Part shown: piece after piece, positions 45,429-58,269 of the stretch
Position numbering within the stretch: position 1 is the first letter of the stretch
How the letters are laid out: each line of letters begins with the position of its first letter
From: Anaeramoeba flamelloides
Lineage: Eukaryota; Metamonada; Anaeramoebidae
DNA length: 64,000 nt
Reading direction: 5' to 3'
Assembly: GCA_027625915.1 (NCBI GenBank)
Contig: JANTQA010000012.1
Coordinates: forward strand, 1,333,001 to 1,397,000
The notes under the pieces: model-generated
The model's input: only the letters and a program-made list of their open reading frames with translations
The model's database searches: none
Told to the model about the DNA's origin: nothing
Translations under genes and position numbers: made by a program

Positions 45429-47692
45429 AGAATTAATTTTTATTTTTTCATTTTCGAATTTTTATGAAGAATGGGCTTTATGGTTTTTATCTTTTTTAAA
45501 AAGGTGAAAATTGCTAATTTTGATAAAAAAAAATTATTTTTTTACCTTGAAAGGGTTCACCCTCAAAAAAAAATAAATTGAAAATTTTTTGTTTTTTTTT
45601 TTGTTCATTAGAAGAAAGCTTTTAAAAAAAGTTTGAAATGAGATTACTAAATTGAAATAATACAAGCTTGATTTTAAAGTTGCAGATCGCATAATTTATT
45701 ATTCCAAAGATATTCTCTTCAATGAAATAATTTATAAATTTTATTGATTTGATAATATGTGTTTGTTGAAAATTGCTATATTTTGAAAAGAAAATCTTAT
45801 TTTCAAAAAAATAATAACTTAGGGGGGATCATCTACAATCAAAAATCTTTTTTAATAGATAATTGACTTGACAAATGTGCTTGTTGATTGAAAATACCTT
45901 TTCTGATTAAAAAAAAATCTTCATTTGAGACTGGTTCCTGTAAATCTTTTTCGATTAAAAATCTCAATTATTATAATAGATGAAACCAAATTCTTGAACC
46001 AAAATAATTAGAACAAGGGAGCACAAGGACATTTGTTTTTAATTTTATAGAATTTGAAACTTAGTTATTGTAATTTTAGTAGTTAGATTTTGATTAAAAA
46101 AGATTTTTTTTCAAACAAAAATCTCAAACTGGTTATTCTAGGTTTAATTTGAGTTCATTTTTTTAATTGTTGAAAGTAATTTAATCGTTTAAATGTATTT
46201 TTTGGAATGAATTTAACAATAAATTTTTTTATTTTTATAATTGTTCACAGGAATACTATCTTTTTTTCTTCTTTTATTCTTTCTTTTATTACAATTTCTC
46301 ATAGATATTCTATTTTGTTCTTATATTTTTTCTTTTCTTGAATTGAATTAATCCTGAAATAACAATTTCATATATTTTTTTCATTAAAATATAGTAATCG
46401 GCAAGTAAAAACATATTGAAATTTTATAAAAAAAAAAATAAAAAATTCAAAAAATAATTTTTAATTTTCAGAAGATATGTTTGAATAAAAAAAGGTACTT
46501 TATTTGTAATTTATGTTTTGTCAAATATGAAAAGGTGGTGTTAGAATGATTTAGACAATATATTAATTGTTATTTTATTTTTTGAAATCTAAAATTCACA
46601 GTTTTTTTAAAATAAAACCAAAAAAAAAAAAAAAAATAACAACTTATTTTTATTAATAATTAATATAATTCTTACAAATTGTGTAAATCACCATTTTTGT
46701 AGTTTTATGTTGGAAAGTCTGTTGTTTTAGTGAAAAAAAAAAATAATGCTGATGATAATTCTTTCTAGGCAATATGAAAAATATCACCTATTGAGCATTA
46801 TAATCAGTTTATTTTTGAAAATAAAAAATTTACTAGAGTTATTATTTCAAACCGGAAATTTAATACCAATAATTTAAATAAAATACAAAAAAAAAATTTA
46901 TATATATTTCCAAAATTATTCTTTTGGAAAAGAAATAACAAAAAATGTAAAAATATTCTATCAATTTTTATAATAATTAAAAATTTTCACTCATTCTAAA
47001 TTTCTCAAAATCAATCTTTAAATTGCCAAACTCAAACTAATTGATCTACAAATTTGATCTACAAATTTTCAACTATTTTTTTTATTATTATTATTTGTTA
47101 AAACCATTCAAATTAGAGGAGTCAGATGATTAAAATACTCTTTTAATTTTCACTTTTTTCGAACATTAGTATAAACTGCTATACTTGATCTTCCTAAAAT
47201 TTACTAATTTGACTTATCCCGCAACTCTTCTAATTTTAATAATTAGAAACTCTCACCATCATCCTAAAAAGTTATTTTTAATAACAAAAAATAACAATTC
47301 ACAATTTGAAAATATTCAAAATTGAAAGAATAAGCAAGTGACAAGAAGTTGATCGAAAGTATAAGCTAATTAAATCACTTTTATGGATATGTTATTTATT
47401 GTCTTTTTTTTGCCAAAACCAGAAGAAAATGAAAACAATTTTATTGATTCACAAATACAAATAATTAAGAGAATATCATAAAAAAAAAAAAAAAATAAAA
47501 TAAAAAATAACTTTAAATTTATCATCGGAATAAATATCTAAATTAAATTAATTTTTATTGAAAATGAATACCAAAAACTAAAAAAAAAAAAGAAGAAGAA
47601 GAAGAAGAAGAAGAAGAAGAATTCTAGATATACAAAACCCATTAAAACCAAAAAAAAAATTCAAACTAAAAGTAAAAAAAAAAATCTGAAAT
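45429..47692. other. Intergenic between convergent genes, no gene
   Basis: This 2.3-kb stretch is AT-rich without recognisable protein or transposon ends. A (AAG)n run lies at 47590-47621. It must hold the 3' ends of both flanking genes. Confidence 0.65.
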
Positions 47693-50671
47693 TTACAATA
47701 AATAAAGTAATTTTTTTCTTGCTCTTTGTTCTTCTTCTGGCAACTCATAAAATTCTTCTCTCGAAATACCAAACAATTGATGAAAGTCTGTATCAAATAA
47801 ATACATTTCCAAAAAGTTTTTATCTAAATGAAGAAGTTTTTCACCGCCCAATTCCTGTAATTTGTTTAAATCGATATTTTCTGTATCGAATAATTCTGTT
47901 GCTATTTGTAACAATGTAGGATAAGAAAAGTTTTGGTATTCAATAATTTTTTCTGTTTCAATTAAAAATTTTTTGGCATCAAAGACAAGAGACTCTTGGT
48001 TTTTTCTTGGTATTGGCAATCTTTTATTCTGAGGGAAATTTGAAACACTCCACCCATGGAAATAATTTTTAAAGAAAAGCGGCTCCGAATAAGAATTGAT
48101 GACACCTCTCATTTTGAGGTTCAATTTTTCGGTGAAAGATTTGGCCATTTTAACTGTAATAATTTTTTGCAAAATGGAAGCACGTCTGCCGAGCCAAATA
48201 ATTACCCCATCCAACTCTGTCACTAAAATTGCTGTTTCGTTATTGTCCAAATCATCTTGACAGAAGTTACTGATTTGGTAAATTTTAAAAGTTGGGTTTT
48301 GTAAATTCTGTAGATTTCGATTTTCTATTGAATCTAAATTATTTTCTAAGGATAAGTTTTCATGGTTTTTGTTACAAATAAACAAAGTTGGCTTAAAATA
48401 TTTTATTCTTGATAAATTAATACGATCGAAAAATTTTTCTTTTGGTGTTAGTGTTTCCCAAAATTCTTCTGTTTCGTCTCCTTCATGAATAATATTGATC
48501 CCACTTTTTGAGAAAAGATTATTAATTAATTCTACAGAATAATCCTTCTCCATTAATATACCACCACCACCACTCTCACCATTATTATTATAGTTACCTT
48601 GTAATTGAATTATTGACTTTTTAGCCATATTTATTTTTTTTCCATTTGATTTGCAATATTTACCAATCCAAAAAAATTCTCCTTTAATAGATTGAATAAA
48701 AAAGCAATCGTTTGAGTTTAAATATTCTGTCATTGAATCGACTTCAATCACGTAATTTATTTCATCTTTTAATTTTGATCGGATTTGAAAGCAATAACTC
48801 CTTGGGTTGCCGATTTTTTGTTTCGTTTTATGGATGATAATTATGTTATTGAATAACTTTAAAAAGTTTTTTGGCTCCTTTTGTTGTTTAATCCGAATAT
48901 GTGTTTTTGTTTTTATTGCCTCTTTCGGCAATTCAATAGAAAAAAATGATCTTCCGATTAATTGCATTCTTCGTTCAGAATCCCTGCCATGCCAATAATA
49001 TACGATTTTTTCAATATCCTTTTCCTTATCGATATTACTGGCTAGATTTGGTTTTTTGCTGCTTTGGTATTTAATTTCCTCTAAAATAATATAGATTTCA
49101 TGTGAAAAAAAATGCCCATACATTTCGGAATCACATTCAATCAAATCCTTGTTTTCTTTTTGAAATTGCCAAATTTTGATTTTTTTGGAAATAATTTCCC
49201 TCTTAATGTTCCCTCCTCCTCCTCCTCCTCCTCCTTCTTCTTCTTTCTTTCTTTTTTTTTTTTGGGTTTTTTGATTATTTTTCTCTAATTCTTCATTAAT
49301 TAATTCTTTTAATAATTGATCGTTTTCCTTTCTTTTTCTTTTTTCCTCTTTATTTAAATTATCAGTATGATCAGTATTTTGGATTAATTTTGAAAATGTA
49401 TTGAATAAAACATCTTTATCTGAGTTTAATGGGAAATAATTCGACAAATCTAATCTGTTTGTCCAAGAAATTACCATATCCTTCGTCAATTTTTGTATTA
49501 AAATATCTTCGTTTTTAATTCGATCATAATATTTGTTCAAAATAGTTAACGGTATTACTCTCGAAAATCTATTAATAGGTAATTTAGGATTTTGAACTAA
49601 AAATTTCTTCCTTTCATCTGGGAACTTTTCCTTGAATAATATATGCTCTCTATTTTGTAAAATCACCATTGAAAAAAATGGCTTTGGCCGAGTTATTTGG
49701 AATTTTAATGCCTTCATAAATTTAATGGAAAACTTTCTTTGAATAAAGGTAGTGTAATCACCAATCCACAAAAATAATTCATTTTTGGTATCAAAGATAT
49801 AGCAAAAAAATGGTTCTAGAATCCCCCAATTTAATTCGTCCCATTTACCCTCCTTTATACAATGCACAGTTCTATTTCGTTCTTGCTCAATTTTATATAT
49901 TTTTACTAATTTCGGTACATCGTTAGGATTAATATTATTTTTTTTATCATCATTTAATTTTGTAATTTTTTTGTCTTGATCAAATAATGACCAAAATGTT
50001 TGTAATGCCATTTGATTATTATCTTGATCATTTTCATTAATGATACATTTTTTATAGATCTTTAAATTATCATTATTATCATCATCATCATCATCATCAT
50101 CATCGTCATTTAAATAAACCTTTAAATTTTTATTAATTAAATTAATTTCATCTAAATTTCTTTTTTTTTTATTTACATTCTCATTTTTTTGCTCATCCTT
50201 CTTTTGCTTTGAATCATCATTTTCATTTTTTTCATTCCCATCATCATCATCATCATCATCATCATCGTCTTCGTCGTCATCATCTTTATCAGCATTATTG
50301 TTAATATTATCATTAATTTTATTTTCAAACAAATTTTCGGGGATGGTATCTAATAAATCTAAAACTAAATCCAGAGAATTATCTTTTTTCACCTTTTTAT
50401 CTTTCTCTTCATTCTGATTTTTAGTTTCAATTTCAATGTCCTTCTTGTTTTCCTTTTTCTTTTGTTTTTTTACATTCTTCTTCTTATTCTTCTTCTTCTT
50501 CTTCTTCTTCTTCTTTTTCTTATTCTTCTTATTCTTCTTTTTCTTTTTATTCTTTTTCTTATTGTTATCTTCCTCCCCCCACATATCATCATCATCATCT
50601 TCTTCTTCTTCTTCATTATTATTTAGATTCTTTTTTTTTTTTTTTTTTTTTGAGAAATTTTGTTTCCACAA
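47693..50671 (-). CDS. Villidin-like protein, C-terminal part: gelsolin repeats + villin headpiece
   Basis: This is a 992-codon frame. After ~250 residues of Lys, Asp, Glu and Asn runs come four gelsolin-like repeats (~258-370, 505-640, 640-740, 800-920). Their signatures include ELFLWIGDYTTFIQRKF, FFIQSIKGEFFWIGKY and ILVTELDGVIIWLGRRAS. A villin headpiece lies at ~930-992 (YLFDTDFHQLFGISREEFYE, then LPEEEQRARKKLLYLL). The headpiece keeps the F..lFG.s..eF..LP core that binds F-actin. Gelsolin repeats sever, cap or bundle actin, usually under calcium. The frame's own ATG lies in the overlap with the upstream frame and is followed at once by the Lys run encoded by the A tract, so it is unlikely to be the real start. 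I infer that this is the second half of one gene beginning at 54063. Confidence 0.85.
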   Translation of the reverse strand: MWKQNFSKKKKKKKNLNNNEEEEEDDDDDMWGEEDNNKKKNKKKKKNKKNKKKKKKKKKKKNKKKNVKKQKKKENKKDIEIETKNQNEEKDKKVKKDNSLDLVLDLLDTIPENLFENKINDNINNNADKDDDDEDDDDDDDDDDGNEKNENDDSKQKKDEQKNENVNKKKRNLDEINLINKNLKVYLNDDDDDDDDDDNNDNLKIYKKCIINENDQDNNQMALQTFWSLFDQDKKITKLNDDKKNNINPNDVPKLVKIYKIEQERNRTVHCIKEGKWDELNWGILEPFFCYIFDTKNELFLWIGDYTTFIQRKFSIKFMKALKFQITRPKPFFSMVILQNREHILFKEKFPDERKKFLVQNPKLPINRFSRVIPLTILNKYYDRIKNEDILIQKLTKDMVISWTNRLDLSNYFPLNSDKDVLFNTFSKLIQNTDHTDNLNKEEKRKRKENDQLLKELINEELEKNNQKTQKKKRKKEEEGGGGGGGGNIKREIISKKIKIWQFQKENKDLIECDSEMYGHFFSHEIYIILEEIKYQSSKKPNLASNIDKEKDIEKIVYYWHGRDSERRMQLIGRSFFSIELPKEAIKTKTHIRIKQQKEPKNFLKLFNNIIIIHKTKQKIGNPRSYCFQIRSKLKDEINYVIEVDSMTEYLNSNDCFFIQSIKGEFFWIGKYCKSNGKKINMAKKSIIQLQGNYNNNGESGGGGILMEKDYSVELINNLFSKSGINIIHEGDETEEFWETLTPKEKFFDRINLSRIKYFKPTLFICNKNHENLSLENNLDSIENRNLQNLQNPTFKIYQISNFCQDDLDNNETAILVTELDGVIIWLGRRASILQKIITVKMAKSFTEKLNLKMRGVINSYSEPLFFKNYFHGWSVSNFPQNKRLPIPRKNQESLVFDAKKFLIETEKIIEYQNFSYPTLLQIATELFDTENIDLNKLQELGGEKLLHLDKNFLEMYLFDTDFHQLFGISREEFYELPEEEQRARKKLLYLL

Positions 50672-53114
50672 TACGATTGCAATTTTTTGATTTTCATGGG
50701 ATCTTCTAATTTGGTCATGGAAAAAGTCATTTGATGGATTAACATTGTAGCTTTAGCTCTCTGGAGTCTAATTGTATTTTCTCCGTTCCATTGGATATAT
50801 ATAAATATATCTTGGACTTTCATTTGGATAATATAACAGCAATCGTGTCTTAAATTATTTATTGAAAAATCAATTTGTTCAACATATAAATTCTTTGTTA
50901 TTCTAATTAAAATTTTATTTGTATTTTTTAATAAATCCTCAGGATTGATTATTAGAATTAAACTTTCGGTATCAATTAAACTTTTTAACATTTTGTCCTT
51001 CATTTGTAAATATGAAACGATTTTTGATGGGTGATCACCTACTTTAATTGTATCCCAAGTTAATTCCTTTTCATAATTTTCGTCATTTTCTACGTTTTTT
51101 AATTCCTTATTCTTGTTATTATTTTCATTTTCAGATTTTGGATTATTCATGATCATATTGTCGTTGTCATTATTACTAATATTATTTTTTTTAATGACAT
51201 CACTCTTTTTAATTTCGATATTGTTAGCTTCCATACCCTTTTCAACGCCCTTTTTCTTTCTGTGTCCATTAATATTATTCTTTAATAACTTTTTTTCATT
51301 GAGGATTATATTATTTAAATTTAATTTTTTAATTTTTTCAATTGTTTTTTCCATTTTTTTACTTTCAATAATCTTATTATCATCAGAAGTTGAATCTATT
51401 GAAAAAATATTAATTTTATCTCCATGAGCCCATGAGCAATGCTTTTTTTTTTTTTCAGCCAAACTTAAAAGTTTCCTGTTTGATCTATATTTAAAGGGTG
51501 ATTTTTTTTTTTTTTTTTTTTTTTTAAAATTATTAGTTTTCAAATTTTTTTCCTCAGTAATTTGGTATCTTAGTATATCTATTCCACGTGTCCATTGAAA
51601 TTTAAATTTGATATCTGGTGCAAAAAAAATAAATTTTTCATAATTTTCATTAATAATTGTAAAACAGCAATCAAATTCAGTTTGAGTTAAACCAATTTGC
51701 CGAATTAATTTTTGCGAAATTATGGTTCTATTTTTAACTTTGACAATTTCATTTAGATCAATTGTATAAATGGGCTTATTAATTTTAATGTCTTCATCGG
51801 TTTCAGTATCTGTATAATCCGTGGCAGTATCATTTTCGTTCTCGTTGTCATTGTCCTTTTTTTGATTACTTTGTTTTTTAATATTAATATCGTCTTTAGA
51901 ATAATAAAAATGTAACGAGCGATTAAATACTTTACACCAATATTTTTCAAAGGAGCAAGGGATGGTATTTAAATCAAATTTAATCAATTGCCCCTCCAAT
52001 CGATTAATTTGCGTCCTAACTATAGTATTTTCTTCGTTATTTAATTCAAAAAATTTTAATAATTCCTGTAATTTCATGACCCATCTTAATTTTTCAACCC
52101 AAAAGTTCCGATCTTCATTGTTTTTAACAAAGAAAATATAAGTCATGATTGGGTATTTTAATAGAAAGCCATATTTGTCTTCAATTTTATGCAGCCGGTT
52201 CCGAGTGATGGAACTTATTTCTAAATCATTCAAGTATAAAGACAAATATGGCTCCATTTCTTGTTGGTTTAAATATAACTCCAAAAAGGGCGGTTCCAAA
52301 ATTGCATAAACTGACTTGGAAAAGGATTGTGCTTGCAAAATTAAATTTCCCCTGATATTGATATTTGAAGATAGTCTCTTTAAGATTGAGATTTCATCCA
52401 TTTCGATAACAGTTTCTTTAAATTCAAAAGAATCATTTAAACTGAATTGGTGCGATAACAAAATAACTCGGTCGTCTAATTTCAGCCCTAGGGGGAACCT
52501 AACACTTGGCTTGATATAAATTGAATGTGTTTTTAATTGTTCCTTGGGGCATAGTTTTTTTTTATATAATATTTTCTTTAATTCCTTAGCCTTTGTGCGG
52601 CTGTTAATTAAAATACCCTTCTGTAAATTAGAATTGTTGGGGATATGCACCTTGGCTAAGAAATTGGAATCACTTAGATACAGCGAATCAAACTTCTTTC
52701 TTAAATGTAAGACATCGCCGTGTTTAAATCTGTAGCTTGCCAATAATTCGTCGTCAATTAATATTAATGAATATATCTTTTTGTTTAAATCTCCGATCTG
52801 GATCAACTGATACTGGCTCAATTCCGTTTGGTTATTTATAAACGATATTTTTTTTAATAATAACATTTTGTTTTGCTGGACAGTTTTTCGTGGATAAAAA
52901 ACCATTTTTTTGATAAAGAAATCATGTTCAGGTAACGAAATATTGAGCTCAATTTCTTCTAAATTAAACAAATTCGGTGCCGTGATATCAAATTTCATTT
53001 GGTTATATTGCTCTTTGAAATATTCCTTTTTATTGAGATCGTTATACTTCAATTTCATATTATTTTCTCGAGGGATGTGGTGGTTTTCGTCATTGGTTTT
53101 CGTGTTGCTGTTGC

Positions 53115-53173
<59 letters not shown>

Positions 53174-54063
53174 GTCATTTGATTATTGTTCTTGTTCTTA
53201 TTAAGAAGATCGCCATACCGCATTGTTTTGTCACTATTAATGTTTTGATTAATATTTTCATCAAATTTGTTAAACTTGTTCATTGTGTTATTGGGATTTA
53301 ATTCTGTCTTTGGGCTGTCCTTGATCTTTTTAGGCTTTTCAATTAATTCCAGTTTGTTTTTGTTTTTATTTTTTTTGGATAAGTTATAGCGTGGGGTTGC
53401 TTCTCTTAATTTTTTAATCAATTGGCTCATCATCTCCTTTGTCGACATTTCAAAAATGTAATCATTATCTGTACACAGTATTCTGAAAAGATTTGATTCT
53501 TTATTAAATTTGTTATTTGCAAGATTGTTTGCATTCATTTCCCCAATTTCAATGACACTATCTAAATGGATTGTTGGTCTTTTCTTCATTAAATGGTTTT
53601 TTTCAAAATGAATAAAAGCTGGGATCTCGGGAACAACATACCCAAACTGCTGGATAAAGGCCCTTTTTTTTAAGGCAGATTTCTGTTGCAAGAATTTCAC
53701 CTGCCCAGAATAACTCACCTGATCCTTTCGGTTAATGCCAATGCATTGCTTAACCATTTTTAGTATTTTCAAAACCCATTCATCTCGTTTGGTTGTGGTC
53801 GTAGATCTGAAGATTATAGTCTGATCCTTCTCGGTGATTGAAAAGCAGCTGTCCTTGATCTTTTCTGGAACCTCACATTCCTTACTGACTTCCTTCACAT
53901 TCAGTATGTCAATGCATCCTTTTGATTGCGAGGAATTTTTGTCCTTGAAATAAAACAGATAATGGTGCGCAGTCTTATAATATCTTTCCTTCCATTTTGT
54001 TCGAAACCTTACGTTTTTTTTTGTTAGTAACAAACCAGAGATCGAAATTGAATTCGAATTCAT
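50623..54063 (-). CDS. Villidin-like protein, N-terminal part: PH and ubiquitin-like domains
   Basis: This 1146-codon frame starts at an ATG (MNSNSISISG). PH domains lie at ~7-105 and 115-225. An Asn-rich linker follows, then a region at ~370-555 resembling the paired ubiquitin-like F0/F1 lobes of talin/FERM proteins (KKMVFYPRKTVQQNK, DDELLASYRFKHGDVLHLRK). Two more PH domains lie at ~565-670 and 685-835, then a charged linker and one gelsolin-like repeat at ~1030-1125 (IFIYIQWNGENTIRLQRAKA). PH domains bind phosphoinositides, so the protein should link membranes to actin. The frame stops two codons after a run of six Lys encoded by A21, where the next frame takes over with the remaining gelsolin repeats. 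Dictyostelium villidin has the related order PH, gelsolin, headpiece, preceded by WD repeats that are missing here. Confidence 0.85.
50631..50651 (-). other. A21 run where the villidin-like gene changes frame
   Basis: On the minus strand CTC is followed by 21 A and then GAATCTAAAT. Frame one reads Gln, six Lys, Arg, Ile, stop. The other reads Lys, Asn, Leu and continues for ~980 codons. One extra A, two fewer A, or a -1 slip by the ribosome or polymerase would join them. A read error in the homopolymer is the simplest cause. Slippage on long A runs is the interesting alternative. Confidence 0.8.
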
Positions 54064-56542
54064 ATTGCTTGTTAATTTTGTTCAAGAATTTTTTTTTTTG
54101 AAAGACAAATTTCTTCTTTTTTTATCCGAAAAGTAGGGAAAAAAAAAAAAAAAAAATTTGGTTGGTAAGAAAAAGTTTTTTAGAAATTGATTTTTTGAAT
54201 TAAAAAGAAATTTGAGATTGTTAGGTTTTGAAAACAATCGTTATTTTCTTTTAGAAAAAAGTAGATCTTTGGTTTGGTTAAATTTGGGTAAAAATGATTT
54301 TGTTTGTTTATTCCTTTTAATATTGTGAGTTAATTGTATTTCTGTTTCTGAAATTTTGAATTGTAGGCACTGTTGACTCGAAATAAAGAAACCAGAAAAA
54401 GTAAAAATATTATTAATTATTATAAGTTGGGACATTTTCACATTTTTGAAAACTTTTAATTGTAACAACATGACTGAAAATGGCTTTTTGGAATATCACA
54501 AGATATTGAAACTTTGAAAACCAAAATACCATTAACTTCTCTAATTATGAAAAGAACAATTTAGCCCAGAGTTGAATCTTTAGATTTTTCGAATTTTTTG
54601 CAACATTTTTTTTCATAATTAAATTTTGGGTTTTATTAAATTAGTTTTTGGCTCTAGAAATGTGTTTATGTGGATGATTGAAATTAAACAAAGAGTAAAC
54701 CAAAAAAATTGAAATGAAAATGTGTATTTTAAACAAATCTTTTCGATTTGAAAAGACTAAACACGAAAGATCATCCTTTTCAGAGAAATTTGTTGAAATC
54801 AAAAATGAAAAAAAACAATACAAACAAAGTCTATTTTAGAAGATTTTTTTTCTTATTTATTATTATTTCACGAAAAAACCCTTTTTGCTAATTTACTTTC
54901 AAAATTCAATTTTAAAATATTGTTATCAAACAAAGCCAAAACAAGGGACACTATTTCAAAAAGTAAAATAAAGGTGGTGAATTCTTGGAATCATAAATTA
55001 ATTAAAAAAAGTTTTTATCACTGAAAAAATCAAATATCAGTAAAAATTGATTTCTTATTGCGAATTATTTTGGGTCTTCAATTTAGGTATAATAAATAAT
55101 AAAAATCTTAAAAAATATATCCAATCAATATTTTTTTCTGAAGAAGAGTTTAAAAAATATCACATATTCTTTAACAAAATTTAAATTTAAATGAATTTGA
55201 TCGACAACACCGAATTAAAATTATTTTGCAAAAACCTTGAGAAATAAGAAATAATTTATTTCTCAAAAAATTTTAAGAAACAAATTTTTTCAATTTAGAA
55301 TTAAAGACAAAACTGGGAACAGAAGAAGTAATTAGATAAAGAAAAATAAAGATAAGATTAATAAATAAATGATTAATCATTTATTTTTACATTTTCAATT
55401 TATTAATTATTTTTAATTTCGCACTTTTTTAATTAGTTTGTGAATGTATCATACTTTAATTTATTTAATTTTCATATTCAAAAATTTACTCAATATATTT
55501 AGTTAAAAAAATTATTTTAATAATTCGATTCCAAACAAAGAAAGATACTCAAAATTAGTAGAATCTCACTATTCTCTTAATTTTTTAACATTTACCCAAT
55601 AAAAAAACAAAAAATTAAAGTATATTATTATTGAAAGTAAAATTATAATACTCCCTTATCTTCTTCAAAAAGAAAAATACAAATAAGAATTATTAAACTA
55701 CAAAAAAAGTACAAAAATCGATTATGAATTTTTCATTTTTTTTTAAGAATATTTTGTGATTGTTTCATTAACCCTGTTACTTTTTGACTATACTCCAAAG
55801 ATTTCAGGAATCTTCGGAGTTTATTTCATGTTATAAAGGATAAAAAAATCCATTTAATGTACCTTTGTAGATTTTACGGCCTGTTTAAATATGAAAATAG
55901 TTTTTTCGATTTTCTCTCAATGTGCTATTCCAAATCACTTCCTTTCTTTTTTAAATACAATAGATTGTTACTAAATACATCAAATCTTCTTGCAATTTTC
56001 TTGATCCTTAGGGAAATACCAGAAAAGTATCACCATTAATAAAAAAAATCACAATATTAGTAAAAAACAGAAATAATTTTATCACTTGTAAATAAAAAAA
56101 AATCTCAAAAAAAAAAATATTACCAAATAAACACCAATTGAAAATATTTAACAAAAATATAATTTTTTTAAAAAAAAATCCTATCATAACAATTCTTGAA
56201 GAAATACCAAATTATAATTTACACTAATTGGAATTTTAACAACTTTTTATAAATTACACACTTTGACACAAAAAATAAATAATTATCAATATTAATAATT
56301 TACCTAAGTGTTAAAAATTGTGGAGTTAAGGCAAAACAAAAAAAAAAGATATTAGGTAACTTTATTTAAATTCTATTAGGAATATTAATCAATCAAATAG
56401 TTAGATACCATCAACTAAGTTTATTGTAGTTCTACTATTTTGAAAAACCCAACTCCTGCAGAATTTTGATTATTGAAAAAAATATTTCATTTGAATAAAA
56501 CAATTTACGTTATTTAAAAAAGAAAACCAATCTATTTACATA

Positions 56543-56739
56543 CCGCCAGTTCCACTTTTAAGGTACAAAATTTCAACGAAATTTAAGGCACAATAAAAAT
56601 CTCAAATTAAGGTATAAAAATTTAAATTCTAGGAAAATAAATTGTAAAATAAAAAATTACAAATTTTGTGCCTCAAGTTGAAATTTTTTTGTGCCTTAAA
56701 TTTCGTTAAAAGTTGGTGTATTAAAAGTGGGACTGACTA
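56543..56739. mobile_element. Palindromic TA-flanked MITE, family C, copy 4
   Basis: This 197-bp copy has TA at 56541-56542 and 56740-56741. The ends are CCGCCAGTTCCACTTTTAAG and, reversed, TAGTCAGTCCCACTTTTAAT. The arms share GAAATTTAAGGCACAA and AATCTCAAATTAAGG. Confidence 0.75.
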
Positions 56740-57538
56740 TATGACTTAGAATCCGGTGAGAATGTACTCTTTGCCCAAATCTTAAAATCGATCATTATGA
56801 AAAAAAAGCAATATTTAATAAAGCCAAGTTGTTTTTTTAAATCATTGGGAAGATCAAGTTAATATAATCAGAAAGAAGGTAAAGATAAAAAATGTTTTCA
56901 TTGATCAAGTTTACCACCCATTACCAAAATAAAATTTAATTCACCATTTCTTATTTTATTTTTTTTTAGACTCATATTTCACTTTAGTACAGAGAGGGTT
57001 ACACATATCCAATGATAAACAAAAACATTAGTGCTCTCACTTTTCAAGAACTGTAAATGTAACCTAAAATTTCATAATCCATTTTTAGAGAAATAAAAGT
57101 CCTCTAATCAACCTGAAATACCTAAAATATTCCTACTTCAAGACTCATTATTTCTTCATTTTCATTTAAAAAGAACCTTTAGATACCTTTTACTTCTTGA
57201 ATTGTTTTATTTATTGCTAAAACAATAGCTAATTTTAATATATTATCACCGGACTCATATCACATTTTAAAAATTTTTTTGAAATTTATTTCGTTAATTT
57301 TCAAAAGCAATTACCATTCCATCAATTCCTCATCAAATTATAAAACTTTTGTTTTAAAACTGATCAGCTTAAATTTTTTTTTAACGAGAAAAGAATTATA
57401 CACTGTAAAATTGGTATTTTTGAAAAAAATATGTTTGAAAAACGTAAAGCACTTAATTTAAAAATTGAAGTATTGCTTTATTGAACAAAATACCCCAAAG
57501 AAAAAAAAATAAAATAATACAGAAATTGTAACCTAATA

Positions 57539-57554
57539 CACACACACACACACA

Positions 57555-57637
<83 letters not shown>
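57539..57637. repeat. (CA)n-(TA)n compound microsatellite
   Basis: About 30 CA units with one CATACA interruption pass directly into about 18 TA units. It is the longest simple repeat in the window. Confidence 0.95.
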
Positions 57638-57638
<1 letters not shown>

Positions 57639-58269
57639 ACGATAACAGGTTGTACATATTTTTAAAAAATCAAATTTTATTCCAATTTGAATAAAAGTTG
57701 TTATATTGTATTTCTTATAACTCTTTTAAATTTGCCAAATATTCTTGATTTTTTTGTTATTTGAAATTAAATTAAATCTATGGTTATGTAGTTTTTTTAG
57801 ATTTATGACTGAATATTATTTTTTTTTTTAAAAAAACTAATCATAGGTGACTTCAACTTGAACGAAAATAAAAACTATGTCTAATTTTTATTATTATTTT
57901 GTTTTAATTGATGGTAAACTCAAATTCGTATCTTCTAATTCAAATAGTAAATAAGCACAGTTATTTTGAAGTGTTTTAAACTATTTTAGCTTTATAAAAT
58001 AAATGAATAGCCATAAAAAAAAAAAAAAAAAGAATAATAATAAAAAAAAGAGTTATTTCATAAAGTTTATATTATTAAGAGATCACTCTTATATTTATTC
58101 GAAAAATATATCATATACTATTAGAGTCATTTGGCAAAAGTGTAATAAAAAGCTTTTAAAGTTATCTCTAAAATATTCGACAAATTTCAATATACCTATT
58201 TTTAATGTCAATATTAATAATTTTTTGTTCGCACTTTTTTTTAAAACTAAATCATTTTCTAGTCAAGGA

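Noticed and set aside
57539-57637. Considered as a telomeric or regulatory tract
   Set aside because: It is a plain CA/TA dinucleotide microsatellite with no G-rich telomere-like unit.
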